Source: Rhodocyclaceae bacterium (GTDB taxonomy: Bacteria; Pseudomonadota; Gammaproteobacteria; Burkholderiales; Rhodocyclaceae). From it: 61,600 bases of DNA. Within the stretch, counting starts at the first letter, position 1. Each line of letters opens with the position of its first letter. Made by a program: the position numbers and the translations under genes. Below are positions 16,672 through 25,861 of the stretch, in pieces. Where the stretch lies: the NCBI GenBank assembly GCA_006218025.1, contig VBWA01000023.1:87897-149496 (forward strand), given 5' to 3'. The notes under the pieces are model-generated. The model was not told where the DNA came from, did not search any database, and was given only the letters and a program-made list of their open reading frames with translations.

Positions 16672-18032
16672 AGAATGAACGCCGTCCTCGAGGGCGGGGC
16701 GACGCCAAGCGCGTGCTGGTAGTCGACGACGAGGCGGATATTCGCGAGCTGCTCGATCTCACACTGGCGCGCATGGGCCTGCTGGCGGATTGCGTCGGCT
16801 CTCTCGCAGAGGCGCGCCGAATGCTTGCCAGTCAGCGCTACCAGTTATGCCTGACCGATATGCGCCTGCCCGACGGCGAGGGTCTGGAGCTGGTGCGCCA
16901 CATCGCCGATACCGTAGCCGACTTGCCGGTGGCGGTGATTACCGCCCACGGCAGCGCAGAGAATGCCGTGTCTGCGCTCAAGGCCGGGGCATTCGACTAC
17001 ATCGCCAAGCCTGTCTCGCTCGAGCAGCTGAGAGGCATGGTCAAGTCGGCGCTGGAATTGCCCAGCTCCGATCCGACGGGCGAGACAGGCGGCGAGTCCG
17101 GGTTGCTCGGAGAGTCGCCGGCAATCGAGCAGGTGCGCAAGCTGATTGATCGCGTGGCACGAAGTCAGGCGCCGGTGCACATCACCGGGGAGTCCGGAAG
17201 CGGCAAGGAACTGGCGGCGCGGCTGATCCATAACCTGGGCGCCCGGCGCAGCCGCGCGTTTGTTCCGGTGAACTGCGGGGCTATTCCGGAAAACCTGATG
17301 GAGAGCGAGTTCTTCGGTTACCGCAAGGGCGCATTTACCGGCGCCAGCGATGACCGTGAAGGTTTCTTTCATGTTGCCGATGGCGGCACCCTGTTTCTTG
17401 ACGAGGTGGCGGAACTGCCGCTGACGATGCAGGTCAAGCTGCTGCGTGCGATTCAGGAAAAGCGGGTGCGCAAGGTAGGCGCCACCAGTGAGGAAGCCGT
17501 CGATGTGCGGGTGATCTGCGCTACGCACCAGGACCTGAAGATGCTGGTCGAGCAGGGACGGTTCCGTCAGGATCTATTCTATCGACTCAATGTCATCGAG
17601 CTGCGGATGCCGGCTTTGCGCGAGTGCTGCGAAGACATTCCGATGTTGGCGCGGCACATCCTGGACCGGTTGGCGCGGGATGCCGGTTTGACCTCTCCAC
17701 CGCTGACCGCGCCTGCTCTGGAAGCCTTGCAGGGCTATCCCTTCCCGGGCAATGTGCGTGAACTCGAGAACGTGCTGGAGCGGGCCCTGGCGTTGATGGC
17801 GGATAACTGCATCGATGTGGCCGATTTGAATCTGTCGCCTTCCCAGTTACCCGGTCTGGCCGCCAATGCGGCTGGCGGTTCCTTGCAGGATCACCTCGAT
17901 CAGGTGGAACGGCAAGCGATTCTTGATGCCCTCAAGCAGTCAAACAATAATCGCACCGCCGCTGCAAGGTTGCTCGGCGTCACCTTCCGCTCCCTGCGCT
18001 ATCGAATGGCGCGGCTCGGAATGAACGAGTGA
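16662..18032 (+). CDS. PilR, sigma-54-dependent response regulator
   Basis: A 456-residue NtrC-family activator. Receiver domain with VLVVDDEADIRELL, phospho-acceptor Asp in LCLTDMRLPDG and IAKPVS. The AAA+ domain (about 140-380) has Walker A GESGSGKE, the sigma-54 contact loop GAFTGA, Walker B GGTLFLDEVAELP and the R-finger region FRQDLFYRLNV. A C-terminal Fis-type helix-turn-helix reads NNRTAAARLLGVTFRSLRYRM. It activates pilin transcription with RpoN. ATG at 16662; its stop overlaps the ampD start (GTGA). Confidence 0.95.
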   Translation: MSLKNERRPRGRGDAKRVLVVDDEADIRELLDLTLARMGLLADCVGSLAEARRMLASQRYQLCLTDMRLPDGEGLELVRHIADTVADLPVAVITAHGSAENAVSALKAGAFDYIAKPVSLEQLRGMVKSALELPSSDPTGETGGESGLLGESPAIEQVRKLIDRVARSQAPVHITGESGSGKELAARLIHNLGARRSRAFVPVNCGAIPENLMESEFFGYRKGAFTGASDDREGFFHVADGGTLFLDEVAELPLTMQVKLLRAIQEKRVRKVGATSEEAVDVRVICATHQDLKMLVEQGRFRQDLFYRLNVIELRMPALRECCEDIPMLARHILDRLARDAGLTSPPLTAPALEALQGYPFPGNVRELENVLERALALMADNCIDVADLNLSPSQLPGLAANAAGGSLQDHLDQVERQAILDALKQSNNNRTAAARLLGVTFRSLRYRMARLGMNE

Positions 18033-18580
18033 AGCAGATGCAGGAGGCGAGAGACGACGCGGGCTGGCTGTCCGCTGCGCGGCAGGTGCCTTCACCGAAT
18101 TGCGATGACCGGCCTGCGCATGAAGCGGTGCGACTGGCCGTCATTCATGCGATCAGTCTGCCGCCGGATGAATTCGGCGGGCCGGGAATCATCCAGCTGT
18201 TTACCAATTGCCTTGATCCGGAGGCGCATCCCTATTTTCGCGAGATACAGGGTTTGCGGGTATCGGCCCATTTCCTTGTCCGTCGTGACGGCGAGCTGAT
18301 CCAGTTCGTTCCCTGCTCCCGGCGCGCGTGGCATGCCGGCGCTTCGAATTGGCTGGGGCGCGAGAACTGCAACGACTTCTCCATCGGCATCGAGCTCGAG
18401 GGCTGCGACCAGCTTCCCTTTGAGGACGCTCAGTACCGGACCCTCGACCGCCTTCTCGCCGAACTGCGCAGCCGCTATCCGCTGGAAGCGGTGACCGGCC
18501 ACAGCGATATCGCACCGGGGCGCAAGACTGATCCTGGTCCGTGTTTTGACTGGAGTCGGGTGCACGACACACGCAGATGA
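18029..18580 (+). CDS. AmpD, 1,6-anhydro-N-acetylmuramyl-L-alanine amidase
   Basis: A 183-residue cytoplasmic zinc amidase that recycles anhydro-muropeptides and thereby limits AmpC induction. The family motifs are present: LAVIHAISLPP (zinc His), VSAHFLVRRDGEL, RRAWHAGAS, NDFSIGIELEG, and the zinc His/Asp in VTGHSDIAPGRKTDPGPCFDW. GTG start overlaps the pilR stop. Expected length for the family. Confidence 0.95.
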   Translation: MKQMQEARDDAGWLSAARQVPSPNCDDRPAHEAVRLAVIHAISLPPDEFGGPGIIQLFTNCLDPEAHPYFREIQGLRVSAHFLVRRDGELIQFVPCSRRAWHAGASNWLGRENCNDFSIGIELEGCDQLPFEDAQYRTLDRLLAELRSRYPLEAVTGHSDIAPGRKTDPGPCFDWSRVHDTRR

Positions 18581-18628
18581 CTGTCGCAAAGCTGCAACGT
18601 CAATTTGCTGTGCAGCTTCAGAAAACTC

Positions 18629-18657
18629 TTGCAGTCAAAAAAAGCAACCACTACAAT
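18629..18657 (+). promoter_or_regulatory. Sigma-70 promoter, TTGCAG-17-TACAAT
   Basis: The -35 element TTGCAG (18629-18634) and -10 element TACAAT (18652-18657) are separated by exactly 17 bp. Transcription would begin near 18664 and run toward the truncated frame at 18776. Confidence 0.65.
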
Positions 18658-18696
18658 TAGTGCGGAATCGTCGATGACCTACTAGATATAGTAGGT
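18648..18696 (+). promoter_or_regulatory. Two tandem NrdR-box-like operators
   Basis: Box 1 CCACTACAATTAGTGC and box 2 CTACTAGATATAGTAG share the pattern ACTA-N4-TAGT. This fits the NrdR consensus of roughly acaCwAtATaTwGtgt. Their centres are 31 bp apart, about three helical turns, which is the spacing known for NrdR-regulated ribonucleotide reductase promoters. Box 1 covers the -10 element. Box 2 is the core of a 22-bp perfect palindrome (18675-18696). Confidence 0.6.
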
Positions 18697-18775
18697 CGTT
18701 GTGCAGAAGGGACGATACGCTGCCATGGCGTCCCGATCATCACCGGCTTCATGAACACAAAGACGGGAGATCTGA

Positions 18776-19219
18776 ATGCAAGAAGCCTTGGGCGCCGACT
18801 TCACCGACTTCAATCGGACTGCCCAACCGTCTTCTTTTGATCTGGACCCCGATCATCGTCTGCATTCCTTCCCCGGTAGTTCATTCACTCCCCTTAGCCA
18901 GGCCGACGCTCGTGGCCCAAATGCGCTGAGCCGCATCGGGCGCGGCCGGCGTTTGCGCGCGCCAGGATCCAGGAGCATTTCTGTCACGTCGTCAAAATGG
19001 TCGTGGTGTGAGTTCGACTTCAACGGTGTGCCCGATGGTTCGCTCGATCGACCCTCACCGAAGCGCGCGATGAGCACCCGGTACCTCGCGCACCCGGCTC
19101 GATGCCGCTGTCGCCGTGTGGCAGAAGGGCTGCGCGCTGCATGCGGCGGCCAGAATATGATGATTGATTGTTCGTGCGTTTGTCATTGGCAGTTTCAAAA
19201 CGAAGTGATAGGCGGATAA
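18776..19219 (+). pseudogene. Unrecognised frame behind the NrdR-type promoter, possibly a truncated nrdA 5' end
   Basis: An open frame of 147 codons starts at ATG 18776 behind GGGAG. The first 20 residues (MQEALGADFTDFNRTAQPSS) are plausible as the variable leader of a class Ia ribonucleotide reductase large subunit. The rest (Arg-, Cys- and Ser-rich, no motif) does not look like a natural protein, and none of the reductase ATP-cone or catalytic motifs follow. I infer that a rearrangement removed or broke the gene. A minus-strand segment at about 18950-19010 (HDHFDDVTEMLL) faintly recalls DinD-like proteins. Confidence 0.3.
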
Positions 19220-19340
19220 ACGTGAGGAATTCGTCGCTTTCGATTGCATCGGAGCGTTGGATAATCCGTGCTAGCCCAGACGGGTGGCAGTAAAAAAGTA
19301 GTGGTGGTTCTTTCCTGTTAATTTGTTAAGGAGGTTCAAC

Positions 19341-19973
19341 ATGGCTGATACCAAGAAAGCCAAGAAGCCGGCCGCAAAGAAGGCTGCGGCTAAGCCCGCC
19401 GCTAAGAAGTCTGCGGCCCCGAAGAAGCCAGCTGTCAAAAAGCCGGCTGTAAAGAAGGCGGCTGCCAAGCCCGCTGCGAAGAAGGCTGTTGCCAAGAAAC
19501 CGGCAGCGAAGAAGCCTGCTGCGAAGAAGGCTGCACCGAAGAAAGTCGCTGCCAAGAAGCCGGCTGCGAAAAAGGTCGCTGCCAAGAAGCCTGCTGCGAA
19601 GAAGGCTGCGCCGAAGAAAGTCGCTGCCAAGAAACCGGCTGCAAAAAAGGTCGCTGCCAAGAAGCCTGCTGCGAAGAAGGCTGCACCGAAAAAGGCTGCT
19701 GCGACGAAGCCTGCTGCCAAGAAGCCGGCTGCCAAAAAGCCTGCTGCTAAGAAGCCGGCCGCCAAAAAGCCCGCTGCAAAGCCCGCTGCGAAGCCGGCTG
19801 CAAAGCCGGCTGCAAAGCCGGCTGCGAAGAAGGCCGCACCGAAGAAGGCTGCTGCAAAGCCGGCTGCGAAGCCCGCTGCCGCTGCCGCACCTTCGACTGC
19901 AGCTGCACCCGGCATCAAGTCCTCGCTGAATCCGGCGGCGGCTTGGCCGTTTCCCACCGGTTCCCGTCCCTGA
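19341..19973 (+). CDS. Lys/Ala/Pro-rich histone H1-like protein
   Basis: A 210-residue, extremely basic low-complexity protein built from tandem units of KPAAKK, KAAPKK and KVAAKK, ending in a non-repetitive tail SLNPAAAWPFPTGSRP. It resembles bacterial H1-like proteins (HctB, AlgP/AlgR3, BpH1) that bind and compact DNA through an unstructured Lys/Ala tail. The ATG at 19341 follows an ideal AAGGAGG site with 5-bp spacing; an earlier start is not needed. The repeats will vary in number between strains. A strong terminator follows. Confidence 0.88.
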   Translation: MADTKKAKKPAAKKAAAKPAAKKSAAPKKPAVKKPAVKKAAAKPAAKKAVAKKPAAKKPAAKKAAPKKVAAKKPAAKKVAAKKPAAKKAAPKKVAAKKPAAKKVAAKKPAAKKAAPKKAAATKPAAKKPAAKKPAAKKPAAKKPAAKPAAKPAAKPAAKPAAKKAAPKKAAAKPAAKPAAAAAPSTAAAPGIKSSLNPAAAWPFPTGSRP

Positions 19974-20031
19974 CGGAAGCAGCGGCCTGCGTTTAGTCCT
20001 GCGGGACTGATCGCGGTGCCCAGTGGATAGC

Positions 20032-20066
20032 AAGCGCGTGCTGTTAAGTCAGCACGCGCTTTCTTT
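20032..20066 (+). terminator. Terminator of the H1-like gene
   Basis: An 11-bp stem, AAGCGCGTGCT and AGCACGCGCTT, with an 8-nt loop, is followed by TTCTTTT. It lies between the H1-like gene and the end of the convergent aminotransferase gene. Confidence 0.8.
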
Positions 20067-20069
20067 TAT

Positions 20070-21248
20070 CTATTTCCCCATCCCCCGATTTCTGGAATTC
20101 ACGAACGCCGCCATGCGGGCGAGGCCTTCCTCGATCCGGGTCCGCTCGATGGTGTAGGCAAAGCGGATGTGGCGTTGCGGCGCATTGCAGCCGAAGTCCA
20201 ATCCCGGAGTTGCTGCCACACCGGCTTCGGTGAGCAGGTGCTGGCACAGGTCGAAGCTTTCGTCGGCGAATCCGCTGCAGTCGGCATACACATAGAATGC
20301 GCCGCGCGGTTCAGCGGCGATCTTGAACCCGAGATCGCGCAGGCCGGGCAGGAGCACATCCCGGCGCAAGGAAAACTCCTGGCGGCGGGCTTCGAGAATG
20401 GCCAAGGTCTCCGGCTGAAAGGCCGCCAGCGCGGCATGCTGGGCGACGGTCGACGGTGCAATGTAGAGGTTCTGCGCGAGCTTTTCGATCTCGCGCACAT
20501 AGCGCGGTGGCGCAACCAGCCAGCCCAGGCGCCAGCCGGTCATGCCGAAGTACTTGGAGAAGCTGTTGATGACGAAGACGTCGTCGGTGATGGCCAGCGC
20601 CGATCCGGCATCGATTCCGTAGGTGAGGCCGTGGTAGATCTCATCAACCAGTAGTGTGCCGCCTCGCGCCGCGACGACCCGGGCCAGCGCCGCCAGGGTG
20701 TCATGGTCGAGCAGGGTTCCCGTCGGATTGGCGGGGGAAGCCACCAGCAGTCCTCGTGTCCTTTCCGTCCATGACGCGGCAAGCAGTTCTGCCGTGGGCT
20801 GGTAGTTTGACGCCGCCTCCACTGCGAGCGACACCGGCCTGCCTTCGAGCAGGCGCACGAAATGCCTGTTGCAGGGATAGCCGGGATCGGGCAGCAACCA
20901 TTCGTCGCCGGGATTGACCAGTACGCCGAGGGCGAGCAGGAGCGCGCCGGAGGCGCCAGCCGTAACCACGATTCGTGCCGGCGAGACCTCCAGGCCGTAG
21001 CGCGTCTGATACCAGTCGCTGATCGCTTCGCGCAGCTGCTGCAGACCGAGCGCCGCGGTGTAATGCACGTGTCCGCCGGACAGGAAGCGTTGGGCTGCTT
21101 CGAGAATCGGGTCGGCCGTTGCGAAGTCCGGTTCGCCAACCTCCATGTGAATGATCGACCTGCCTGCGGCTTCGAGCGCCTGGGCGCGCGCCATCAATTC
21201 CATGACATGAAACGGCGCGATCTGCGCCATCCGTGCGGCGATGTTCAT
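20070..21248 (-). CDS. Class I/II pyridoxal-phosphate aminotransferase
   Basis: A 392-residue AspC/MalY-like aminotransferase. The PLP-binding lysine is in NSFSKYFGMTGWRLGW. Other fold marks are HMEVGEPDF, YTAALGLQQLREAI, ASPANPTGTLLD and LVDEIYHGLTYG. The substrate is not certain; valine-pyruvate, alanine or aspartate transaminase are all possible in this subgroup. It lies downstream of pckG on the same strand but behind pckG's terminator, so transcription is probably separate or attenuated. Confidence 0.88.
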   Translation of the reverse strand: MNIAARMAQIAPFHVMELMARAQALEAAGRSIIHMEVGEPDFATADPILEAAQRFLSGGHVHYTAALGLQQLREAISDWYQTRYGLEVSPARIVVTAGASGALLLALGVLVNPGDEWLLPDPGYPCNRHFVRLLEGRPVSLAVEAASNYQPTAELLAASWTERTRGLLVASPANPTGTLLDHDTLAALARVVAARGGTLLVDEIYHGLTYGIDAGSALAITDDVFVINSFSKYFGMTGWRLGWLVAPPRYVREIEKLAQNLYIAPSTVAQHAALAAFQPETLAILEARRQEFSLRRDVLLPGLRDLGFKIAAEPRGAFYVYADCSGFADESFDLCQHLLTEAGVAATPGLDFGCNAPQRHIRFAYTIERTRIEEGLARMAAFVNSRNRGMGK

Positions 21249-21260
21249 TCAGTTCTCCAA

Positions 21261-21297
21261 GAAAAATCGGCCGCCTTGCGCGAAGCAGGCGGCCGAT
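21261..21297 (-). terminator. Terminator of pckG
   Basis: An 11-bp stem, ATCGGCCGCCT and AGGCGGCCGAT, with a 10-nt loop. Read on the minus strand it is followed by TTTTTC. It lies 50 bp past the pckG stop. Confidence 0.8.
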
Positions 21298-21346
21298 TCA
21301 TTTTCGACGTGATGCCAGCGCCAGCGCGCTGCGTCCTTTGGAACTG

Positions 21347-23179
21347 TCAATCCACGAGAGCCAGTTCGAACAGTTCGCGCTTGAGGGTCAGCGAACGAGG
21401 CATGCGACTCTTGAGCTTGTCGAACCACTCGGCGTGCAGCTTGAGCTCTTCTCGCCAGGCGGCAGTGTCCACTGCCGTGAGATGTTCGAACTGCGCCTTG
21501 GTGACTTCCTCGCTGCCGCTCCAGTCGAGATCTTCGAAACGAGGCATCCAGCCGAGTGTCGTTTGCTTGGCGTCCGCCTTGCCTCCGCAGCGCCCGACGA
21601 TCCACTTCAATACGCGCATGTTTTCGCCGAATCCCGGCCACATGAAGTTGCCGTCGGCGTCCTGACGGAACCAGTTGACCGTAAAGATGCGCGGCGCGTG
21701 CTCGATCTGGTGGCCGACGCGCAGCCAGTGGTTGAAATAGTCACCCATGTGGTAGCCGCAGAACGGCAGCATGGCAAACGGGTCGCGGCGCACCACGCCC
21801 TGGGCACCCGCGGCGGCCGCAGTGGTTTCCGAGCCCAGCGTTGCAGCCATATAGACGCCGTAGTTCCAGTTGAAGGCTTCGAATACGAGCGGCACGGTCG
21901 TCGAGCGGCGGCCCCCGAATATGAAGGCCGAGATCGGCACGCCGGCAGGGTTTTCCCAGTCCGGGTCGATCGATGGGCATTGACTGGCGGGCGCGGTAAA
22001 GCGCGAGTTGGGATGGGCGGCCTTGCGCCCGGTCTCCTTGGCGATCTGCGGCGTCCAGTCCTGGCCCTGCCAGTCCATGCAGTGCGCGGGCGGCTGCTTG
22101 CTCATGCCCTCCCACCAGACATCGCCGTCATCGGTCAGCGCGACGTTGGTGAAGATGATGTTCTCCTTCAGCGTCGCCATGGCGTTGAAATTGGTCTTCT
22201 CGCTGGTGCCGGGAGCCACGCCGAAAAAGCCGGCCTCCGGGTTGATCGCATAGAGACGACCATCCTTGCCGGGCTTGATCCAGGCGATATCGTCACCTAC
22301 CGTGGTCACCTTCCAGCCGCCGAAGCTTTCCGGCGGAATCAACATGGCAAAGTTGGTCTTGCCGCAGGCCGACGGAAAGGCTCCGGCGACGTAGCTTTTC
22401 TCGCCTGCAGGAGATTCGACGCCGAGAATCAGCATGTGCTCGGCCAGCCAGCCTTCGTCGCGGGCCATGGTCGAAGCGATGCGCAGTGCGAAGCACTTCT
22501 TGCCCAGCAGCGCATTGCCACCGTAGCCCGAGCCGAACGACCAGATCTCGCGGGTCTCCGGGAAGTGGCAGATGTACTTGGTCTTGTTGCACGGCCATTT
22601 GACATCGGCCTGGCCGGCTTCGAGCGGGTGCCCCACGCTGTGCAGGCAGGGAACGAAAACGCCATCGCTGCCGAGTTGATCGAGCACCGCACGTCCCATG
22701 CGGGTCATGATGCGCATGTTGACCACGACGTAGGGACTGTCGGAAAGCTCGATGCCGATATGGGCGATCGGCGAGCCGATGGGACCCATCGAGAACGGGA
22801 TCACGTACATCGTGCGCCCGCGCATGCAACCCTTGAACAGGCCGCGCAGCGTGGCCTTCATCTTGTCCGGATGTTCCCAGTTGTTGTTGGGGCCGGCATC
22901 TTCCGAGTCCGAGGTGCAGACATAGGTACGGTCTTCGACGCGGGCGACGTCGGATGGGTCGGACAAGGCAAGGTAGGAATTCTTGCGCTTCGCCGGATTG
23001 AGCTTGATCATGGTGCCGGACGTAACCATCTGGGCAAAGAGGCGATCGGCTTCTTCCTGCGAGCCGTCAGCCCAGACGATGTCCCTGGGTTCGGTGAGCG
23101 CCGCGACTTCGGCAACCCAAGCGATCAGCTTGGCGTGTTTTACGTAGGCGGGAGCCGGGATCTGCTTGGGCTGGTTCAT
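21347..23179 (-). CDS. Phosphoenolpyruvate carboxykinase (GTP)
   Basis: A 610-residue cytosolic enzyme converting oxaloacetate and GTP to PEP, CO2 and GDP. The GTP-type signatures are present: P-loop [40 protein letters not shown], the substrate Arg in NCRT-like [16 protein letters not shown], and [20 protein letters not shown]. Full length. It diverges from maeB, so gluconeogenic PEP formation and malate decarboxylation are arranged back to back with a shared 330-bp control region. Confidence 0.97.
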   Translation of the reverse strand: MNQPKQIPAPAYVKHAKLIAWVAEVAALTEPRDIVWADGSQEEADRLFAQMVTSGTMIKLNPAKRKNSYLALSDPSDVARVEDRTYVCTSDSEDAGPNNNWEHPDKMKATLRGLFKGCMRGRTMYVIPFSMGPIGSPIAHIGIELSDSPYVVVNMRIMTRMGRAVLDQLGSDGVFVPCLHSVGHPLEAGQADVKWPCNKTKYICHFPETREIWSFGSGYGGNALLGKKCFALRIASTMARDEGWLAEHMLILGVESPAGEKSYVAGAFPSACGKTNFAMLIPPESFGGWKVTTVGDDIAWIKPGKDGRLYAINPEAGFFGVAPGTSEKTNFNAMATLKENIIFTNVALTDDGDVWWEGMSKQPPAHCMDWQGQDWTPQIAKETGRKAAHPNSRFTAPASQCPSIDPDWENPAGVPISAFIFGGRRSTTVPLVFEAFNWNYGVYMAATLGSETTAAAAGAQGVVRRDPFAMLPFCGYHMGDYFNHWLRVGHQIEHAPRIFTVNWFRQDADGNFMWPGFGENMRVLKWIVGRCGGKADAKQTTLGWMPRFEDLDWSGSEEVTKAQFEHLTAVDTAAWREELKLHAEWFDKLKSRMPRSLTLKRELFELALVD

Positions 23180-23509
23180 GAGGCGAAAATCTCCACTCTG
23201 ATTGTGAATTCGCGCCGGTCGGCCGCGCGATCGGGGGGTGGGGATCGGCGCGGCTTCCGGCAGTCAGCGGCGAGGGCGGGGTGGCCCGGGTCGCGGAGCT
23301 AAATGAGCCGGCGATTATCCCACAACCGACTGCCGTACGCGGCGCCTCGGTTCGGCTGGCGCAGAAGGCACGGATTGGATTTGTCCAGGTGGGCGATGTC
23401 CGTTGGGGCGACACAATCGCGAATTGCGCTGCGAAATACCTCGTGTGCGAAAGTCGGCGCTGGCGGCACGGCGATACAATCGCAGTCAAAGCACACAGGA
23501 GAAGGATTC
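23180..23509. promoter_or_regulatory. Divergent pckG-maeB control region
   Basis: 330 bp with no gene. It must hold the promoters of both genes; I find no unambiguous -35/-10 pair. A GGAG ribosome-binding site serves pckG and AGGAGAAGG serves maeB. A copy of the 27-bp repeat lies 34 bp upstream of the maeB start. Confidence 0.6.
23449..23475 (+). repeat. 27-bp dispersed repeat, copy upstream of maeB
   Basis: GAAA then GTCGGCGCTGGCGGCACGG and CGAT: one mismatch to the consensus. Intergenic, 34 bp before the maeB start. Confidence 0.75.
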
Positions 23510-25723
23510 ATGGACGAACGCATCCGCGCTGCGGCACTGGAATATCACCGCAGCCCCAAACCCGGCAAGATCGCCGTTACCCCGACCAAGGCGCTGACCA
23601 GCCAGGCCGATTTGTCGCTGGCCTATTCGCCGGGCGTCGCCGCCGCCTGCGACGAAATCGTGCGCGATCCCTCCACGGCGGCCTTGTACACCTCGCGCGC
23701 CAATCTCGTGGCGGTCATCACCAATGGCACGGCGGTGCTTGGACTGGGCAACATCGGCCCGCTGGCCGGCAAGCCGGTGATGGAAGGCAAGGGCGTGCTG
23801 TTCAAGAAGGCCTCGCTGGAACCGACCTTCGGCGGCATCAATCTGGAAGACATCAAGGCGCCCGAGTGCTTCTACGTCGAAGCCAAGTTGCGCGAACGGA
23901 TGAAAATCCCGGTCTTCCACGACGACCAGCATGGCACCGCGATCATTGCCAGTGCCGCCGTGCTGAATGGCATGCGCGTGGTCGACAAGGACATCGCCAA
24001 GGTCAAGCTGGTCTGCTCGGGAGCGGGCGCGGCGGCAATCGCCTGCCTCGACCTGCTGGTCAGCCTCGGCCTCAACGCAAAAAATGTATTCGCGGTCGAC
24101 AGCAAGGGCGTGATCCACGCCGGGCGCGAGGGGCTGGACCCTTCGAAGCAGCGCTATGCCCAAGTGACGGATGCGCGCTCCCTCGCCGATGCAATTGTCG
24201 GTGCCGACATTTTCCTCGGCCTGTCCGCGGGAGGCGTGCTGAAGCCGGAGATGGTCAAGACCATGGCGCGCGATCCGTTGATTCTGGCGATGGCCAATCC
24301 CGACCCCGAAATTCGCCCCGAAGACGCCAAGGCCGTGCGCCCCGATGCCATCATCGGCACCGGTCGTTCGGACTATCCGAATCAGGTCAACAATGTCCTC
24401 TGTTTCCCTTACATGTTCAGGGGAGCGCTGGACGTCGGCGCAACGACCATCAACGAGGCAATGAAACTGGCCGCGGTGAGGGCGATTGCGGAACTCGCGC
24501 ACGCCGAGCAATCGGAGGTGGTGACCGCTGCCTACGGCACGGAGGATCTCTCCTTCGGTCCCGAGTACCTGATCCCGAAGCCTTTCGATCCGCGGCTCAT
24601 CATCAAGGTTGCGCCGGCGGTGGCTCAGGCCGCGATGGATTCCGGCGTCGCCACGCGGCCGCTGGCCGACATGGATGCGTATGTCCAGCAGCTGAATGAC
24701 TTCGTCTATTCGACCGGGCTGCTGATGCGCCCGGTGTTCATGGCCGCGAGGAAGAAGCCTGCCCGGGTGGTTTTCTGCGAAGGCGAGGACGAGCGCGTGT
24801 TGCGCGCGGTGCAAACCGTGTGCGACGAGGGCCTGGCACTGCCGATATTGATCGGCCGTCCCGAGGTGGTGGACAAGAGCATCGCCCGTCATGGCCTGCG
24901 GATTCGCGTCGGCGAGCATTTCGAGCTGGTCAATCCGGATTCCGATCCGCGCTACAAGGAGCTCTGGCAGGATTACCACGGCATGATGGCGCGCAAGGGC
25001 GTCAGCGTCGAATACGCCAAGCGCGAGATGCGCCGGCGCACCACGCTGATCGGCGCCATGCTGGTGCGCCACAACTATGCCGACGCGATGCTCTGCGGAA
25101 CCTTCGGCAAGCATTCCCTGCATCTGCGCTACATCGAGACCGTGATCGGCCTGAAGCCGGGGATCGAGAATTTTTACGCCATGAACATGCTCGTCTTGCC
25201 GCGTCGCACCTTGTTCATCGGTGACACCTATGTCAATTACGATCCGACGGCCGAACAGCTCGCGGAGATGACCTTGCTGGCAGCCGACGAAGTCGCGCGC
25301 TTCGGCCTGGCGCCGAAGGTGGCGCTGCTGTCGCATTCGAGTTTCGGCACCGAGGACACGCCGACGGCGATCAAGATGCGCCGTGCGCTGGAAATTCTGC
25401 GCAGCATTGCACCGCAACTGGAAGTCGATGGCGAGATGCACGGCGATGCGGCGCTTTCCGAAGACATCCGGCACCAGGTGTTTCCCGACTCGACGCTGAA
25501 GGGCCAGGCCAACCTGCTGATCATGCCGACGCTGGATGCTGCCAATATCTCCTTCAATCTGATCAAGACCTCGGCCGGTGACGGCCTGACGGTGGGTCCG
25601 CTGCTGCTCGGCGCGGCACGCCCGGTGCATATCCTGACCCCGACTGCGACCGTCAGGCGCATTGTCAATGTCACCGCCTTGTTGTCGGTCGAAGCGCAGC
25701 AGCAAGCCAAGAGCGGCGGTTGA
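23510..25723 (+). CDS. NADP-dependent malic enzyme with phosphotransacetylase-like domain
   Basis: A 737-residue MaeB-type protein. The N-terminal malic enzyme domain (about 1-420) has [33 protein letters not shown] and the nucleotide motif [13 protein letters not shown]. The C-terminal part (about 430-737) is a PTA_PTB domain that in this family mainly regulates the enzyme with acetyl-CoA. It makes pyruvate, CO2 and NADPH from malate. The ATG at 23510 follows AGGAGAAGG; longer readings upstream would translate the 27-bp repeat and are rejected. Confidence 0.96.
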   Translation: MDERIRAAALEYHRSPKPGKIAVTPTKALTSQADLSLAYSPGVAAACDEIVRDPSTAALYTSRANLVAVITNGTAVLGLGNIGPLAGKPVMEGKGVLFKKASLEPTFGGINLEDIKAPECFYVEAKLRERMKIPVFHDDQHGTAIIASAAVLNGMRVVDKDIAKVKLVCSGAGAAAIACLDLLVSLGLNAKNVFAVDSKGVIHAGREGLDPSKQRYAQVTDARSLADAIVGADIFLGLSAGGVLKPEMVKTMARDPLILAMANPDPEIRPEDAKAVRPDAIIGTGRSDYPNQVNNVLCFPYMFRGALDVGATTINEAMKLAAVRAIAELAHAEQSEVVTAAYGTEDLSFGPEYLIPKPFDPRLIIKVAPAVAQAAMDSGVATRPLADMDAYVQQLNDFVYSTGLLMRPVFMAARKKPARVVFCEGEDERVLRAVQTVCDEGLALPILIGRPEVVDKSIARHGLRIRVGEHFELVNPDSDPRYKELWQDYHGMMARKGVSVEYAKREMRRRTTLIGAMLVRHNYADAMLCGTFGKHSLHLRYIETVIGLKPGIENFYAMNMLVLPRRTLFIGDTYVNYDPTAEQLAEMTLLAADEVARFGLAPKVALLSHSSFGTEDTPTAIKMRRALEILRSIAPQLEVDGEMHGDAALSEDIRHQVFPDSTLKGQANLLIMPTLDAANISFNLIKTSAGDGLTVGPLLLGAARPVHILTPTATVRRIVNVTALLSVEAQQQAKSGG

Positions 25724-25861
25724 TGGCTTCTTGACTTGAGTTAATGTGCTTGGTGAGCCTTGGCGCTTAACTCCCTTATTTGCATGGAAAACTGCCTGTA
25801 CCGCTTATTTCTGAGGCGATATCCTCTGCTAGAATGGCACGATTGCAGGAGGGGCATCTCC

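Larger units (their letters stand above)
18581..18775 (+). other. Regulatory leader without a matching gene
   Basis: The 760-bp span between ampD and the H1-like gene holds no recognisable complete gene. Its first part contains a good promoter (18629-18657) overlapped by two tandem NrdR-like boxes. A short inverted repeat, AAGCTGCA and TGCAGCTT (about 18590-18619), may end ampD transcription. A good ribosome-binding site, GGGAG at 18764-18768, precedes the ATG at 18776. Confidence 0.5.

Noticed and set aside
17046-17061. Partial repeat match in pilR (AAGTCGGCGCTGGA)
   Set aside because: Only about 14 bases match, within a natural linker; expected by chance at this GC content.
18853-19077. 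Minus-strand frame with HFDDVTEMLL, similar to DinD/BRO proteins
   Set aside because: Only about ten residues are suggestive and the rest is unlike that family; kept only as a remark under the truncated frame.
19341-19900. Possible CRISPR or minisatellite reading of the short repeats in the H1-like gene
   Set aside because: The periodicity is that of codons for KPAAKK units with no unique spacers; no CRISPR array or cas gene is present in the window.
19271-20033. Long minus-strand frames rich in Phe/Ala/Gly or Leu/Arg/Ser opposite the H1-like gene
   Set aside because: They are antisense readings of the Lys-Pro-Ala repeats, without start signals or conserved features.
23303-23509. N-terminal extension of maeB by 69 codons
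   Set aside because: It would translate the promoter region and the 27-bp repeat; [14 protein letters not shown] with its own ribosome-binding site is the family N-terminus.
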